Positions 9,384 through 18,594 are shown, counted from the first letter of the stretch. The stretch is DNA of 64,000 bases from Paracoccus ravus (GCF_004522175.1 NZ_SDEB01000001.1:186001-250000); one strand, 5' to 3'. Translations and numbers: made by a program. The notes: generated from the sequence alone by a model not told the origin.

Positions 9384-9989
9384 ATGGACAAATTCACGAA
9401 GCTGACGGGAATTGCGGCACCGATGCCGCTGGTCAATATCGACACCGACATGATCATCCCCAAGCAGTTCCTCAAGACCATCCACCGCTCGGGTCTGGGC
9501 AAGAACCTGTTCGACGAGATGCGCTACAATGCCGATGGCAGCGAAGTGGCGGATTTCGTGCTGAACCAGCCAGCCTATCGCGCCAGCGAGATCATCGTCG
9601 CCGGGGACAATTTCGGCTGCGGTTCGTCGCGCGAGCACGCCCCTTGGGCGTTGCTGGATTACGGCATCCGCTGCGTGATCTCGACCAGTTTTGCAGACAT
9701 CTTCTACAATAACTGCTTCAAGAACGGCATCCTGCCCATTGTCATGCCGAAAGAGGTGGTCGATGTGCTGATGGACGACGCGCGCAAGGGATCGAACGCC
9801 CGCCTGACCATCGACCTCGAGAACCAGACGGTGACGACCTCGGACGGCCAGAGCTTCGCCTTCGAGATCGATTCCTTCCGCCGTCACTGCCTGCTGAACG
9901 GGCTCGACGATATTGGCCTGACGCTGGAGAAATCCGCCGCGATCGACACGTTCGAAAGCCAGATCGCGCAGAGCCGCCCTTGGGTCTGA
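9384..9989 (+). CDS. leuD: 3-isopropylmalate dehydratase small subunit
   Basis: Swivelling-domain subunit of the LeuCD heterodimer. It is 201 residues, the normal size, with the family motifs [16 protein letters not shown] near the N-terminus and [16 protein letters not shown], whose GSSREHA loop contacts substrate carboxylates. A GAGGAAGCAA ribosome site precedes the ATG. Its stop codon overlaps the start of the following EEP-fold gene by 10 nt, so translation of that gene is probably coupled to leuD. An 84-nt gap separates it from the divergent membrane-protein gene, leaving room for its own promoter. Confidence 0.97.
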   Translation: MDKFTKLTGIAAPMPLVNIDTDMIIPKQFLKTIHRSGLGKNLFDEMRYNADGSEVADFVLNQPAYRASEIIVAGDNFGCGSSREHAPWALLDYGIRCVISTSFADIFYNNCFKNGILPIVMPKEVVDVLMDDARKGSNARLTIDLENQTVTTSDGQSFAFEIDSFRRHCLLNGLDDIGLTLEKSAAIDTFESQIAQSRPWV

Positions 9990-11026
9990 GACCGCTTGCC
10001 GGGGCGGCCATCCTGGCGGCCCTTGGCCTTAGCGCACAGGCCGACCCCTTGCGGATCGCCACCTTCAGCCCCGACCTGTCGCGCGACGGGCCGGGGCTAT
10101 TGCTGCGCGATCTGCGGCGCGAGGACAGCCAGATAGACGCGGTGATCCGCGTGATCCTGGAATCGCGTCCAGATATCCTGCTGCTGACCGGTTTTGACTG
10201 GGACCATGACGCACTGGCGCTGACCGCGTTTCGCGACCGGCTCGCCAAATCCGGGATCGACTATGCGCATCAGTTCTCGACGCGACCCAATGCCGGGGTT
10301 CCCTCGGGGCTGGACCTGAACCAGGACGGCCGACTGGGGACGGCGAATGACCGGCAGGGCTTTGGCCGCTTTACCGGCCAGGGTGGCATGGCCATCCTGT
10401 CGCACCATCCGATCGGCCCGGTCCGGGATTACGCGACGACCCTGTGGCGCGACCTGCCCGGCAATCTGATGCCCCCCGGCCCGGCCGAGATCGCCGAAAG
10501 CCAGCGCCTTTCTTCGGTTGCGCATTGGGACGCAACCATCACGGTTGCAGGAAAGCCGCTGCATCTGCTCGCCATGTCGGCCTCGCCCCCGGTGTTCGAT
10601 GGTCCCGAGGATCGGAATGGCAGGCGCAACCATGACGAGTTGGCCTTCTGGCTGAACAACCTGCCGGATGGGACCTTCGTGCTGGCGGGCAAACTGAACG
10701 TCGATCCCGCCGATGGTGACGGCCGGCCCGAGGCACTTGCGCGGATCATGCAGCATCTTCGCGATCCCGAGCCGCAAAGCGCGGGCGGCGAAAAGGCCGG
10801 GACGCTGGGGATCAACGCCAGCCACAAGGGCAATGCGGCGCTGGATACCGCGCATTGGCCGGGCGACCGCCCTCCCGGAAACCTTCGCGTGGATTATGTC
10901 CTGCCGGCTCGGGAACTGACCATCCTCGGCGCGGGCGTGTTCTGGCCCGAGGCGGGGGAACTGGCCGAAATCGCCTTGGAGGCCTCGAGCCACCGGCTGG
11001 TCTGGGTCGATATCGACTGGCCCTGA
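9980..11026 (+). CDS. Secreted endonuclease/exonuclease/phosphatase-fold protein, probably degenerate
   Basis: A 348-residue protein with a Sec signal peptide (residues 1-21, cleavage near AQA/D) and an EEP (DNase I-like) fold: [14 protein letters not shown] at the start, [26 protein letters not shown] and the closing LRVDYVLP and HRLVWVDI. In active relatives, to my knowledge, a His precedes [14 protein letters not shown] and a GDxN motif follows; here these positions read Ser200 (SASPPVFDG) and G237-K238-L239-N240, so both catalytic positions look substituted. Translation most likely begins at a TTG at 9980 inside the leuD 3' end. The substrate is unknown. It could be a pseudo-enzyme or a binding protein. 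Confidence 0.8.
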   Translation: MGLRPLAGAAILAALGLSAQADPLRIATFSPDLSRDGPGLLLRDLRREDSQIDAVIRVILESRPDILLLTGFDWDHDALALTAFRDRLAKSGIDYAHQFSTRPNAGVPSGLDLNQDGRLGTANDRQGFGRFTGQGGMAILSHHPIGPVRDYATTLWRDLPGNLMPPGPAEIAESQRLSSVAHWDATITVAGKPLHLLAMSASPPVFDGPEDRNGRRNHDELAFWLNNLPDGTFVLAGKLNVDPADGDGRPEALARIMQHLRDPEPQSAGGEKAGTLGINASHKGNAALDTAHWPGDRPPGNLRVDYVLPARELTILGAGVFWPEAGELAEIALEASSHRLVWVDIDWP

Positions 11027-11029
11027 AGA

Positions 11030-11125
11030 CAAAGAGGCCGCCGTTCCAATGTCTCGCGGAGGGAGGAGAGACGAGACAGGAACGGCGGCACTGCCATGAA
11101 GAACCCCGTGCGGCTCGGGGTGGCG
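11030..11125 (-). ncRNA. Candidate structured small RNA with a CUCCUCCC loop (cuckoo/CcsR-like)
   Basis: On the minus strand the order is a 6-bp hairpin (ACCCCG/CGGGGT, 11103-11121), then a near-perfect 18-bp hairpin (11037-11089: 11-bp outer stem GCCGCCGTTCC/GGAACGGCGGC plus 7-bp inner stem TGTCTCG/CGAGACA, with a 2-nt bulge), followed by CCTCTTTGTCTT. Read on that strand, the 15-nt loop is TCTCTCCTCCCTCCG, which contains CTCCTCCC. Alphaproteobacterial cuckoo/CcsR RNAs are defined by a CCUCCUCCC loop motif that resembles an anti-Shine-Dalgarno sequence; here eight of nine positions fit. I see no DUF1127 gene next to it, unlike some known loci. Boundaries and promoter are not resolved. The rest of the 372-nt gap (to 11398) shows no credible gene. 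Confidence 0.45.
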
Positions 11126-11398
11126 GGCAAAACGGCCCGTCCATTTCAGGTTGCGCCGCAATGCAGCGTTGCTCAACTGGAAACAATTTCCCCCGCGACA
11201 CGGCGCAGAATTTTGCCTAAATCTCCCTCAAGGACGCCGAGAGTGGATAAAAAACGGGATATCCGGAAATCTCCGCCTCGAATTGCGCTTCAAAATCACG
11301 CGAATGGCATCAGCGCTCGCGTTGGCAGCGCGGGCGAGCTGTGCAAATCTTGGCCCCACGACCTCGTGCAGCCCAAGCCACGCGAAAGGACCGACGAT

Positions 11399-11863
11399 AT
11401 GCGCCTGATCCTGACTGCCGCCAGTTTTGCCCTGTTGCCGCTGTTTCCCCTGACCGCAATCGCCGATGACGAGTTGGTGGAAAACGCGATCGAGGCCCGC
11501 CATGGCTATTACAAGATGCTGGCGCTGAACATGGCGACGCTGGCGGGGATGGCCAAGGGAGATGTGGCCTATGACGAGGCTGCCGCCAGCCAAGCCGCTG
11601 CGAATATCGCGGCCCTGACCCATTACGACCTGCCGAGCCTCTTTGTCGAGGGCAGCGCCTCGGGCCAGGCCGAGGACAGCGCCGCCAAGCCAGAGATCTG
11701 GACGGATATGGACGATTTCAAGGCCAAGTTCCAAGGCCTGGTCGAGGCCGCCGCTGGCGCGCCCGAGGCCGTCAAAGGCGGGCAGGATCAGCTTGGCCCC
11801 GTGGTCGGCAAGCTGGGCGGTGCCTGCAAGGCCTGTCATGACAGCTACCGCGTCAAGGGCTGA
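11399..11863 (+). CDS. Cytochrome c' (periplasmic, NO-binding type)
   Basis: A 154-residue exported cytochrome. It has a signal peptide at residues 1-22 (cleavage near AIA/D), a four-helix-bundle body and a single C-terminal haem-attachment motif CKACH (143-147) followed by DSYR, as in cytochromes c', whose five-coordinate haem binds NO and CO. I chose the ATG at 11399, because the longer open frame upstream runs through the structured RNA region and has no signal peptide; AAAGGA lies 8 nt before the ATG. The stop overlaps the start of the cytochrome b561 gene (TGATG), so the pair is translationally coupled and likely functions together in periplasmic redox or nitrosative-stress chemistry. 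Confidence 0.93.
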   Translation: MRLILTAASFALLPLFPLTAIADDELVENAIEARHGYYKMLALNMATLAGMAKGDVAYDEAAASQAAANIAALTHYDLPSLFVEGSASGQAEDSAAKPEIWTDMDDFKAKFQGLVEAAAGAPEAVKGGQDQLGPVVGKLGGACKACHDSYRVKG

Positions 11864-12459
11864 TGCGCGGGCCCGAACCCCCGCGTGAAATCAGTTTGTG
11901 GGATCCGCTCCTGCGCGCCTTTCATTGGCTGCTCGCCTTTTTCGTCGTCCTTGGCTGGTGTCTGGGCCAGTTCGGCCCGTCCAAGATGACGCTGCATTTC
12001 TGGTGCGGCTATGTCGTGGCGGGCCTTCTGGTCTTTCGACTGATCTGGGGCTTTTTCGGCCCCGCCCCGGCGCGATTCTCGCATTTCCTGCGCGGCCCCG
12101 GTGCCGTGGCAGGCTATCTGCGCGGCATGATGCTGCGCGAGCCGAGCTACTGGCCGGGGCATAATCCGCTGGGGGCGCTTTCCGTCATCACGATGCTGGC
12201 ATTGCTGGCGGCGCAGGTCACGACCGGGCTGATCTCGGATCCCGAGGATTACATCAATGTCGGGCCTCTTGCCGACAGGGTCGGTTCAGCCACCAGCGTC
12301 AAGGCCGTCGGCTGGCACGAATTGGGCGCCAACCTGGTGCTTATCCTTGTCCTGCTGCATCTCGCGGTGATCCTGTTTTACCGCTTCTGGAAACGCGAGG
12401 ATCTGGTCCGGCCCATGCTGACCGGGCGCAAACAGATCCGTGATCGGCAGGCTGATTGA
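11863..12459 (+). CDS. Di-haem cytochrome b561-type membrane protein
   Basis: A 198-residue integral membrane protein of the bacterial cytochrome b/b561 family (Ni-hydrogenase b-type subunit-like). Four helices are visible, at about residues 18-40, 43-65, 103-124 and 148-170. Candidate haem-ligating histidines are in AFHWLLAFF, LHFWCGY, GWHELGANL and LLHLAVILFYRFW. Such proteins pass electrons between quinol and periplasmic cytochromes. Its ATG overlaps the cytochrome c' stop codon, which strongly suggests that it is the membrane electron partner of that cytochrome; this is inference from context. Confidence 0.9.
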   Translation: MRGPEPPREISLWDPLLRAFHWLLAFFVVLGWCLGQFGPSKMTLHFWCGYVVAGLLVFRLIWGFFGPAPARFSHFLRGPGAVAGYLRGMMLREPSYWPGHNPLGALSVITMLALLAAQVTTGLISDPEDYINVGPLADRVGSATSVKAVGWHELGANLVLILVLLHLAVILFYRFWKREDLVRPMLTGRKQIRDRQAD

Positions 12460-12517
12460 ACGAATCACCCCTGCATGCAAGGCTTGAGTGGTACGGGAAC
12501 ATCAGAAGGACGACGAG

Positions 12518-12676
12518 ATGGTAAAAATCATCGCTGCTACGGCCTTGCTCGTGTCGGTGGCGGCCCTTCCGGTTTCGGCCTGCCCTTACAGCAAATCGAA
12601 AGCGGATCAGTCTGCCTCTACCACGGTGCCTGCGGATGGCACGACGGTCATCCTCAAGCCAAGGGCGAACAGCTAG
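12518..12676 (+). CDS. Small exported or lipoprotein-like hypothetical protein
   Basis: Only 52 residues. The N-terminus MVKIIAATALLVSVAALPVSAC is a signal sequence, with V-S-A-C at 19-22 fitting a lipobox (lipid-modified Cys22). The mature part (about 31 residues) is polar, Ser/Thr/Lys-rich and probably unstructured. I chose the ATG at 12518 because AAGGA lies 7 nt upstream; an earlier in-frame start would precede the signal sequence with charged residues. The family is not recognised. It is followed directly by a strong terminator shared with the convergent parC. It may belong to the cytochrome transcription unit, which ends 58 nt upstream. Confidence 0.7.
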   Translation: MVKIIAATALLVSVAALPVSACPYSKSKADQSASTTVPADGTTVILKPRANS

Positions 12677-12687
12677 AGACAAGCAAC

Positions 12688-12720
12688 GGGGCCGAGGTCA
12701 TCCTCGGCCCCGCCTCTTTT
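12688..12720 (+). terminator. Intrinsic terminator, small-protein gene / parC convergence
   Basis: Perfect 10-bp stem GGGGCCGAGG/CCTCGGCCCC with a TCAT tetraloop, followed on the plus strand by GCCTCTTTT. On the minus strand the same hairpin lies immediately after the parC stop codon, so it may serve both directions, although only the plus strand has a T tract. Confidence 0.85.
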
Positions 12721-14948
12721 CAGTTGAACTTGTTGTCGCGCGGAAAGCCGCGCGGGGCCATCACGCCCGCAGTCGCCCGCTTGCCCAGCCATTGCGCCAG
12801 ATCCGGCTCGCTGCGGGTGCGCCCGCCGCTTTCCTGCCAGCGCAGCCCCTCGGCCAAGGTGATGCAGATCGCATCCGACAAGCCGCCATCCTTGTATTTC
12901 TGCAGCCGCACGCCCTTGCCCCGTCCCATTTCGGGCAGTTCGTCCAGCGCAAAGACCAGCATCTTGCGGTTCTCGCCCACAGTGACGACATGATCGCCGC
13001 TGACCGGACGGCAAAGCAGCGCCTCGCCGTTCAGGACCTGCTTGCCTGCGCGCGTCTGGGCCAGAATATCCGCCGCATTGACGATGAACCCATCCCCGGC
13101 CTTGGAGGCCACCAGATAGCGCGTGCCGTCGCGCCACGGGAAGAGGTCGATCACCGCCGCATCATTCGGCAGGTCGATCATCAGGCGCAGCGGCTCGCCC
13201 ATGCCGCGCCCGCCCGGCAGGTTGTTCGCGGGCAGGGTATAGAAACGGCCATTCGCGCCATAGACCATCAGCTTGTCGGTGGTCTCGGCATGCAGCGCCA
13301 TGAACGGCCCGTCGCCATCCTTGAACTTGATTTCGGCATCCAGAGGCTGGTGCCCCTTCATCGCGCGGATCCAGCCCATTTTCGACAGGATCACGGTGAT
13401 CGGCTCGCGCTCGATCATCGAATCCATGTCGATCTCGGTGACCTCGCCTGCGGCGCCGATCTCGGTCCGGCGCTGCCCGCCGGGGGCCGACTTGCCGAAT
13501 TTCTTGCGGGTCTCGCGCAGTTCTTCCGAGATCTTGTCCCATTGCGCGCCCTCATCCGCAACCATCGCGGCAAGGCCCTCGCGTTCCTTCGTCAGGTTCT
13601 CATGCTCGGCGCGTAGCTCCATCTCTTCGAGACGGCGCAAGGCGCGCAGACGCATGTTCAGGATCGCCTCGACCTGCGTCTCGGACAGCTTGAACTCGGC
13701 GGCAAGCACCGCCTTGGGATCGTCTTCGTAACGGATGATCTCGATCACGCGGTCAAGGTTCAGGAAGGCGATCATGTAGCCCTCCAGCACCTCCAGCCGC
13801 GCCGCGATCTTGTCCAGACGGAAATTCGCGCGCCGGACCAGCACCTCGCGGCGATGGTCGAGGAAGGCGCGCAGCACCTCCTTGAGCGAGCAGACCTTGG
13901 GCACGCGCCCGTCGATCAGCACGTTCATGTTCAGGCCGAAACGGATCTCCAGATCCGAGACGCGGAACAGCGCCCCCATCAATTGCTCGGGATCGACGGT
14001 GCGGGCGCGGGGCTCAAGGACGATGCGGACATCCTCGGCGGATTCGTCGCGCACATCGGCGAGGATCGGCACTTTTTTCAGTTGGATCAGCTCGGCCAGA
14101 CGCTCGATCAGCTTGGATTTCTGCACCTGATAGGGGATCTCGGTGACGACGATCTGCCACAGACCGCGACCCAGATCCTCGACCGCCCAGCGGGCGCGCA
14201 GGCGCAGGCTGCCGCGCCCGGTGCGGTAAGCCTCGGCAATGATCTCGCGGCTTTCGACCAGCACGCCGCCGGTCGGGAAATCCGGGCCGGGCATGATATT
14301 GATCAGCGTGTCGTCGCGCGCATCGGGCGATTTGATCAGATGCAGGCAGGCGTCGATCACTTCGTGCAGGTTATGCGGCGGCACGTTCGTGGCCATGCCG
14401 ACCGCGATGCCGCTCGCGCCATTGCACAAAAGGTTCGGGAAGGCGGCGGGAAGGACGATCGGTTCTTCCAGCGTGCCGTCATAATTCGGGCGGAAATCGA
14501 CCGAGTTCTCGGACAGACCCTCCATCAGGGCCTCGGAGGCGGCGGTCAGCCGGGCCTCGGTATAGCGGCTGGCGGCGGGGTTATCGCCGTCGATATTGCC
14601 GAAATTCCCCTGACCATCGACCAGCGGGTAGCGCATGGCAAAGGGCTGCGCGAGGCGCGCCATCGCGTCATAGATCGCGGCATCGCCATGCGGGTGATAG
14701 TTGCCCATCACGTCGCCGGTGATCTTGGCGGATTTCCGGAACGCCCCGGTCGGAGACAGCCGCAGCTCGCGCATCGCATAAAGGATGCGGCGATGCACCG
14801 GCTTCAGCCCGTCTCGCGCATCGGGCAAGGCCCGGTGCATGATCGTGCTGAGCGCATAGGTCAGGTATCGCTCGCCAATGGCGCGCGAAAGAGGCTCGGA
14901 TGTGGTCTGATCCCGTGACGGATCGGGGATGTTCGGATCGTCGGACAT
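12720..14948 (-). CDS. parC: DNA topoisomerase IV subunit A
   Basis: A 742-residue type IIA topoisomerase A subunit that, with ParE, decatenates replicated chromosomes. The N-terminal breakage-reunion domain contains the [10 protein letters not shown] and [15 protein letters not shown] motifs and the active-site Tyr129 in [11 protein letters not shown]. ParC rather than GyrA is indicated by the start ([34 protein letters not shown] style) and by the short divergent C-terminal beta-propeller region (about 500-742) without a GyrA box. Position 86-90 (HPHGD) marks the region mutated in quinolone resistance. The gene is divergent from an SDR gene, with 104 nt between. Confidence 0.95.
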   Translation of the reverse strand: MSDDPNIPDPSRDQTTSEPLSRAIGERYLTYALSTIMHRALPDARDGLKPVHRRILYAMRELRLSPTGAFRKSAKITGDVMGNYHPHGDAAIYDAMARLAQPFAMRYPLVDGQGNFGNIDGDNPAASRYTEARLTAASEALMEGLSENSVDFRPNYDGTLEEPIVLPAAFPNLLCNGASGIAVGMATNVPPHNLHEVIDACLHLIKSPDARDDTLINIMPGPDFPTGGVLVESREIIAEAYRTGRGSLRLRARWAVEDLGRGLWQIVVTEIPYQVQKSKLIERLAELIQLKKVPILADVRDESAEDVRIVLEPRARTVDPEQLMGALFRVSDLEIRFGLNMNVLIDGRVPKVCSLKEVLRAFLDHRREVLVRRANFRLDKIAARLEVLEGYMIAFLNLDRVIEIIRYEDDPKAVLAAEFKLSETQVEAILNMRLRALRRLEEMELRAEHENLTKEREGLAAMVADEGAQWDKISEELRETRKKFGKSAPGGQRRTEIGAAGEVTEIDMDSMIEREPITVILSKMGWIRAMKGHQPLDAEIKFKDGDGPFMALHAETTDKLMVYGANGRFYTLPANNLPGGRGMGEPLRLMIDLPNDAAVIDLFPWRDGTRYLVASKAGDGFIVNAADILAQTRAGKQVLNGEALLCRPVSGDHVVTVGENRKMLVFALDELPEMGRGKGVRLQKYKDGGLSDAICITLAEGLRWQESGGRTRSEPDLAQWLGKRATAGVMAPRGFPRDNKFN

Positions 14949-15052
14949 GTCTGGTTGAATATTCCTGAGCGCGCCTTCGGTCCAGCCGGAAATGCACGCC
15001 TTGCGCGAACAGGTCGCATCGCGCAGAACCGTGCCACATCAGGAGGCGTCGC

Positions 15053-15871
15053 ATGAAAACCGTTTTGATTACCGGCTGTTCCTCGGGCATCGGTCTGGAC
15101 GGCGCAAGGCATATGCGGTCGCGTGGCTGGCGCGTCATCACCACCTGCCGCAAGGACGAAGACCTTGAAGCCCGTCGCGCCGAGGGATTCGAGGCGATCC
15201 ATCTGGAACTGGCGGATGAGAACAGCGTCGCCCGCGCCGCTGACGCCGCCCTGTCGCTGGGCCGGATCGACGCGCTGGTGAATAACGCGGCCTTCGCCAT
15301 TCCCGGCGCGGCCGAGGACCTGCCGCGCGGCGCACTGCGGTCGATCTTCGAGGCCAATCTTTTCGGCACGCATGACCTGACCCGCCGCCTCTTGCCGCAT
15401 TTTCGCCAGCATGGCGGACGGGTGGTGAATATCAGCTCGGTGCTTGGACTGGTGGGCATCCCGTGGCGCGGCGCTTACGTGGCGACGAAATTCGCCCTTG
15501 AGGGGCTGACCGATGTGCTGCGTGTGGAAATGGCCGATACGCCGGTCAAATTCGTGCTGATCGAGCCCGGCCCGATCGGAACGAAGATCCGCCAGAACTC
15601 GATCCCGCATTTCGAACGCTGGATCGACTGGAAGTCGAGCGCGCGCGCGGATCAATACCGCCAATCGCTGCTGAAAAGGCTCTACGAACCCGCCGCGAAA
15701 AAGGATCGTTTCGAACTGCCCCCCTCGGCGGTCAGCGCCCGGATCGCGCAGGCTTTGGAAAGCGCCAATCCCCGCCCGCGCTATTACGTCACCACGCCCA
15801 CCTATATCTCGGGGATCGGGCGCAGGCTCTTTTCGACACGCGCACTGGACTGGTTCGCGCGCCGCAGCTAG
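15053..15871 (+). CDS. Short-chain dehydrogenase/reductase (classical SDR)
   Basis: A 272-residue NAD(P)-dependent oxidoreductase. The cofactor motif TGCSSGIG lies at 7-14, NNAA at 77-80, the catalytic Ser at NISS (126-129), and the Tyr142-x3-Lys146 pair in AYVATK; PGPIGT follows at about 182. The cofactor loop and overall length fit the 'cp1' retinol-dehydrogenase-like or YjgI-like classical group, but the substrate cannot be deduced. An AGGAGG-like ribosome site (CAGGAGGCGTCGC) precedes the ATG. It may be co-transcribed with the downstream twin-helix protein and adenosyltransferase (25-nt gap). Confidence 0.9.
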   Translation: MKTVLITGCSSGIGLDGARHMRSRGWRVITTCRKDEDLEARRAEGFEAIHLELADENSVARAADAALSLGRIDALVNNAAFAIPGAAEDLPRGALRSIFEANLFGTHDLTRRLLPHFRQHGGRVVNISSVLGLVGIPWRGAYVATKFALEGLTDVLRVEMADTPVKFVLIEPGPIGTKIRQNSIPHFERWIDWKSSARADQYRQSLLKRLYEPAAKKDRFELPPSAVSARIAQALESANPRPRYYVTTPTYISGIGRRLFSTRALDWFARRS

Positions 15872-15896
15872 GCTCCCGCCCCGAAAGGCCCCGTTG

Positions 15897-16097
15897 ATGC
15901 ATGACAAACCCCTTCTGATCCTGCTGGCGATCTGCTGCCTCGCCGTCGTGGCCATTCTTGCCACGGGCATCGGCGGCTTTGCCAAAGGGGGCGAATTCAA
16001 CCGCAAGCATGGCAACCGGATGATGCGCTGGCGCCTGATCGCGCAGGCCGTCGCGATTGCCGTCTTCCTGATCTATCTCTGGGCAAGGGGGCATTGA
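15897..16097 (+). CDS. Small twin-transmembrane protein (HIG1-like)
   Basis: A 66-residue membrane protein with two helices (about residues 6-24 and 44-62) separated by a basic loop KGGEFNRKHGNRMMRWRL. The loop motif and two-helix hairpin match the alphaproteobacterial twin-transmembrane/HIG1-like family often found next to cobalamin adenosyltransferase genes. HIG1 homologues associate with respiratory complexes in mitochondria; a similar role here is speculative. The ATG at 15897 is preferred to the TTG one codon earlier. The stop codon overlaps the next ATG (TGATG), giving translational coupling. Confidence 0.8.
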   Translation: MHDKPLLILLAICCLAVVAILATGIGGFAKGGEFNRKHGNRMMRWRLIAQAVAIAVFLIYLWARGH

Positions 16098-16690
16098 TGG
16101 TCGTCCTGAACCGCATCTATACCCGCACCGGCGACAAGGGCGAGACCGCCCTCTCGAATGGCGCGCGCGTCCCGAAACATGCACTGCGGGTCGAATCCTA
16201 TGGTTCGGTCGATGAGTTGAACTCCACCTTGGGCCTTGCGCGCCTGCATGCGACGGAAGAATTGGCCGAGCGCATCGCGGTGATCCAGAACGATCTGTTC
16301 GATCTGGGTGCGGACCTCTCGCGCCCGCGCATGGAGGAGGATGCCGAGGCCCCCTATCCCGTCCTGCGCATCATCGAATCGCAGGTCACGCGGCTGGAAA
16401 CTGAAATCGACGCGATGAATGCGGGGCTTGCGCCTTTGCGCAGTTTCATCCTGCCCGGAGGCACGCCCTTGGCCGCGCATCTGCATCTGTGCCGGACCGT
16501 CGCGCGCCGCGCGGAACGCGCCGCATGTGCCCTTGCGGCCAGCGAGGACGCCAATCCGGCGGCGATCAAATATCTGAACAGGCTGTCAGATTGGCTTTTC
16601 GTGGCCGGTCGTGTGGCCAATGAAATGGGCACTCAGGACATCCTCTGGGTGCCGGGTGCCAGCCGCGAGCCAAGCCAAGGCAGCGATTAG
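16097..16690 (+). CDS. Cob(I)yrinic acid a,c-diamide / cob(I)alamin adenosyltransferase, PduO type
   Basis: Transfers the 5'-deoxyadenosyl group of ATP to reduced corrinoids, producing adenosylcobalamin precursors. The N-terminus contains the PduO-type ATP-binding motif RIYTRTGDKGETALSNG, followed by ESYGSVDELNSTLG. The C-terminal helices carry CRTVARRAERA and YLNRLSDWLFVAGRVAN, all diagnostic of the family (ATR/PduO, not CobA/BtuR). Length 197 residues is normal. It is translationally coupled to the twin-transmembrane gene and ends in a strong terminator. Confidence 0.95.
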   Translation: MVVLNRIYTRTGDKGETALSNGARVPKHALRVESYGSVDELNSTLGLARLHATEELAERIAVIQNDLFDLGADLSRPRMEEDAEAPYPVLRIIESQVTRLETEIDAMNAGLAPLRSFILPGGTPLAAHLHLCRTVARRAERAACALAASEDANPAAIKYLNRLSDWLFVAGRVANEMGTQDILWVPGASREPSQGSD

Positions 16691-16692
16691 GA

Positions 16693-16719
16693 CAAAGCGA
16701 CGTAACGGCGTCGCTTTTG
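16693..16719 (+). terminator. Intrinsic terminator after the adenosyltransferase gene
   Basis: Stem AAAGCGACG/CGTCGCTTT with a 6-nt loop, running into TTTTG, 3 nt after the stop codon. Confidence 0.85.
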
Positions 16720-16792
16720 CCCTGTCATTGCTTGGATCAGCCCGTTAACAAATTCGCCGAACAGGTGACGCAAACCAAAGGGAGAGAGACCG

Positions 16793-17551
16793 ATGAAGGT
16801 TCTCGTGCCAGTCAAACGCGTGATCGACTATAACGTGAAGGCCCGCGTGAAAGCGGACGGGTCCGGCGTCGATCTTGCCAACGTCAAGATGTCGATGAAC
16901 CCGTTCGACGAAATCGCCGTCGAGGAAGCCATCCGCCTCAAGGAAGCTGGCAAGGCCGAAGAAGTCATCGCGGTCTCGATCGGCGTGAAGCAGGCACAAG
17001 AGACGTTGCGCACGGCACTGGCCATGGGTGCGGATCGCGCCATTCTGGTTGTCGCTGCCGATGACGTGCATCAGGACATCGAGCCGCTGGCCGTCGCCAA
17101 GATTCTCGCCGCCGTCGCCAAGGCCGAGGGCACCGAGCTGATCATCGCCGGCAAGCAGGCCATCGACAATGACATGAACGCGACCGGCCAGATGGTCTCG
17201 GCGCTGCTGGGCTGGGGCCAGGCGGCCTTCGCCTCGAAGGTCGAGATCGACGGCGGCAAGGCGAAAGTCACCCGCGAGGTCGATGGTGGCCTGCAGACGA
17301 TCGAGGTCGCGCTTCCGGCTGTCGTCACCGCCGATCTGCGCCTGAACGAGCCGCGCTATGCCTCGCTTCCGAATATCATGAAGGCGAAGAAAAAGCCGCT
17401 GGATGAGAAGACCGCCGCCGATTACGGCGTCGATGTCAGCCCGCGTCTCGAGATCGTCTCGACCCGCGAGCCCGAGGGCCGCAAGGCTGGGATCAAGGTC
17501 GGCTCGGTCGATGAGCTTGTGTCGAAACTGAAAGAAGCGGGGGTGATCTGA
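16793..17551 (+). CDS. etfB: Electron transfer flavoprotein, beta subunit
   Basis: Beta subunit (252 residues) of the soluble FAD/AMP heterodimer that carries electrons from acyl-CoA and related dehydrogenases to ETF-ubiquinone oxidoreductase. The sequence starts [16 protein letters not shown] and contains [16 protein letters not shown], the AMP-binding region [16 protein letters not shown] and the ETF-beta signature [38 protein letters not shown] ribosome site precedes the ATG. The TGATG overlap with etfA couples the two subunits. Confidence 0.97.
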   Translation: MKVLVPVKRVIDYNVKARVKADGSGVDLANVKMSMNPFDEIAVEEAIRLKEAGKAEEVIAVSIGVKQAQETLRTALAMGADRAILVVAADDVHQDIEPLAVAKILAAVAKAEGTELIIAGKQAIDNDMNATGQMVSALLGWGQAAFASKVEIDGGKAKVTREVDGGLQTIEVALPAVVTADLRLNEPRYASLPNIMKAKKKPLDEKTAADYGVDVSPRLEIVSTREPEGRKAGIKVGSVDELVSKLKEAGVI

Positions 17552-18477
17552 TGGCCGTTCTTCTGCTGGGTGAAGTCACCAATGGCGAATTGAACCGCGA
17601 CGCGACCGCGAAAGCGGTCGGTGCCGTGAAGGCTCTGGGCGATGTGACCGTGCTCTGCGCAGGTGCTTCGGCCAAATCCGCCGCCGAAGCTGCCGCGAAA
17701 ATCGCGGGCGTGAGCAAGGTTCTGGTCGCCGAGAACGCGCTTTACGGCCATCGTCTGGCCGAGCCGACCGCCGCGCTGATCGTCAGCCTCGCCGGCGATT
17801 ACACCCACATCGCTGCTCCGGCGACGACCGATGCCAAGAACATCATGCCCCGGGTCGCGGCGCTGCTCGATGTCATGGTGCTCTCGGATGTCTCGGCAGT
17901 GATCGATGCCGACACGTTCGAGCGCCCGGTCTATGCCGGCAACGCGATCCAGACCGTCAAATCGCGCGACGCGAAAAAGGTCTTCACCATCCGCACCGCC
18001 AGCTTTGACGCCGCGGGCGAAGGTGGCGCTGCTTCGGTCGCGGATGCTGCGCCCGGTGCAGATCCCGCGCTGTCGGTCTGGGTCTCGGATGAGGTCGCGG
18101 CCAGCGACCGGCCCGAACTGACCTCGGCCAAGCGGGTCGTTTCGGGCGGGCGGGGCATCGGCTCGCAAGAGAATTTCGCCATCATCGAGAAGCTCGCCGA
18201 CAAGCTCGGCGCGGCGGTCGGTGCTTCGCGCGCGGCGGTCGATTCGGGCTTTGCCCCGAACGATTGGCAGGTCGGCCAGACCGGCAAGGTCGTCGCCCCC
18301 GAGCTTTATGTCGCCGTCGGCATCTCGGGTGCGATCCAGCACCTTGCGGGGATGAAAGATTCGAAGGTCATCGTCGCGATCAACAAGGACGAAGAGGCCC
18401 CGATCTTCCAGATTGCCGATTACGGCCTGGTGGGCGATCTGTTCACCACCGTCCCGGAACTGACCGAGAAGCTCTGA
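17551..18477 (+). CDS. etfA: Electron transfer flavoprotein, alpha subunit
   Basis: FAD-binding subunit of ETF, 308 residues. The N-terminal domain begins [14 protein letters not shown]. The C-terminal FAD domain holds [54 protein letters not shown] and [22 protein letters not shown], the standard ETF-alpha signature. It directly follows etfB. The downstream region before hbd contains three hairpins, the last a convincing terminator, so the fatty-acid dehydrogenase gene hbd is a neighbour rather than a tight operon member. Confidence 0.97.
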   Translation: MAVLLLGEVTNGELNRDATAKAVGAVKALGDVTVLCAGASAKSAAEAAAKIAGVSKVLVAENALYGHRLAEPTAALIVSLAGDYTHIAAPATTDAKNIMPRVAALLDVMVLSDVSAVIDADTFERPVYAGNAIQTVKSRDAKKVFTIRTASFDAAGEGGAASVADAAPGADPALSVWVSDEVAASDRPELTSAKRVVSGGRGIGSQENFAIIEKLADKLGAAVGASRAAVDSGFAPNDWQVGQTGKVVAPELYVAVGISGAIQHLAGMKDSKVIVAINKDEEAPIFQIADYGLVGDLFTTVPELTEKL

Positions 18478-18501
18478 GCTTTCGGCGGCGGCGCTTGCCG
18501 C

Positions 18502-18594
18502 GCCCCATCGAGGGGCACGGCAAACGCGGGGGGACATCGCCCCCCGGATACGCAACGCGAAAACCGCTCGGGCTTCCGGGCGGTTTTTGCGTTG
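18502..18594 (+). terminator. Three tandem hairpins ending in an intrinsic terminator after etfA
   Basis: In order: GCCCC/GGGGC (18502-18516), CGGGGGG/CCCCCCG (18527-18546) and a long stem (18553-18594) built of CAACGC/GCGTTG plus AAAACCGC/GCGGTTTT with an inner tip. The last runs through TTTTT inside the stem on the plus strand and is a good terminator. The first two may protect the etf mRNA 3' end. Confidence 0.75.

Noticed and set aside
11096..11398. N-terminal extension of the cytochrome c' frame back to 11096
   Set aside because: It would run through the structured RNA region, lacks a signal peptide at the new N-terminus, and leaves the true signal peptide internal.
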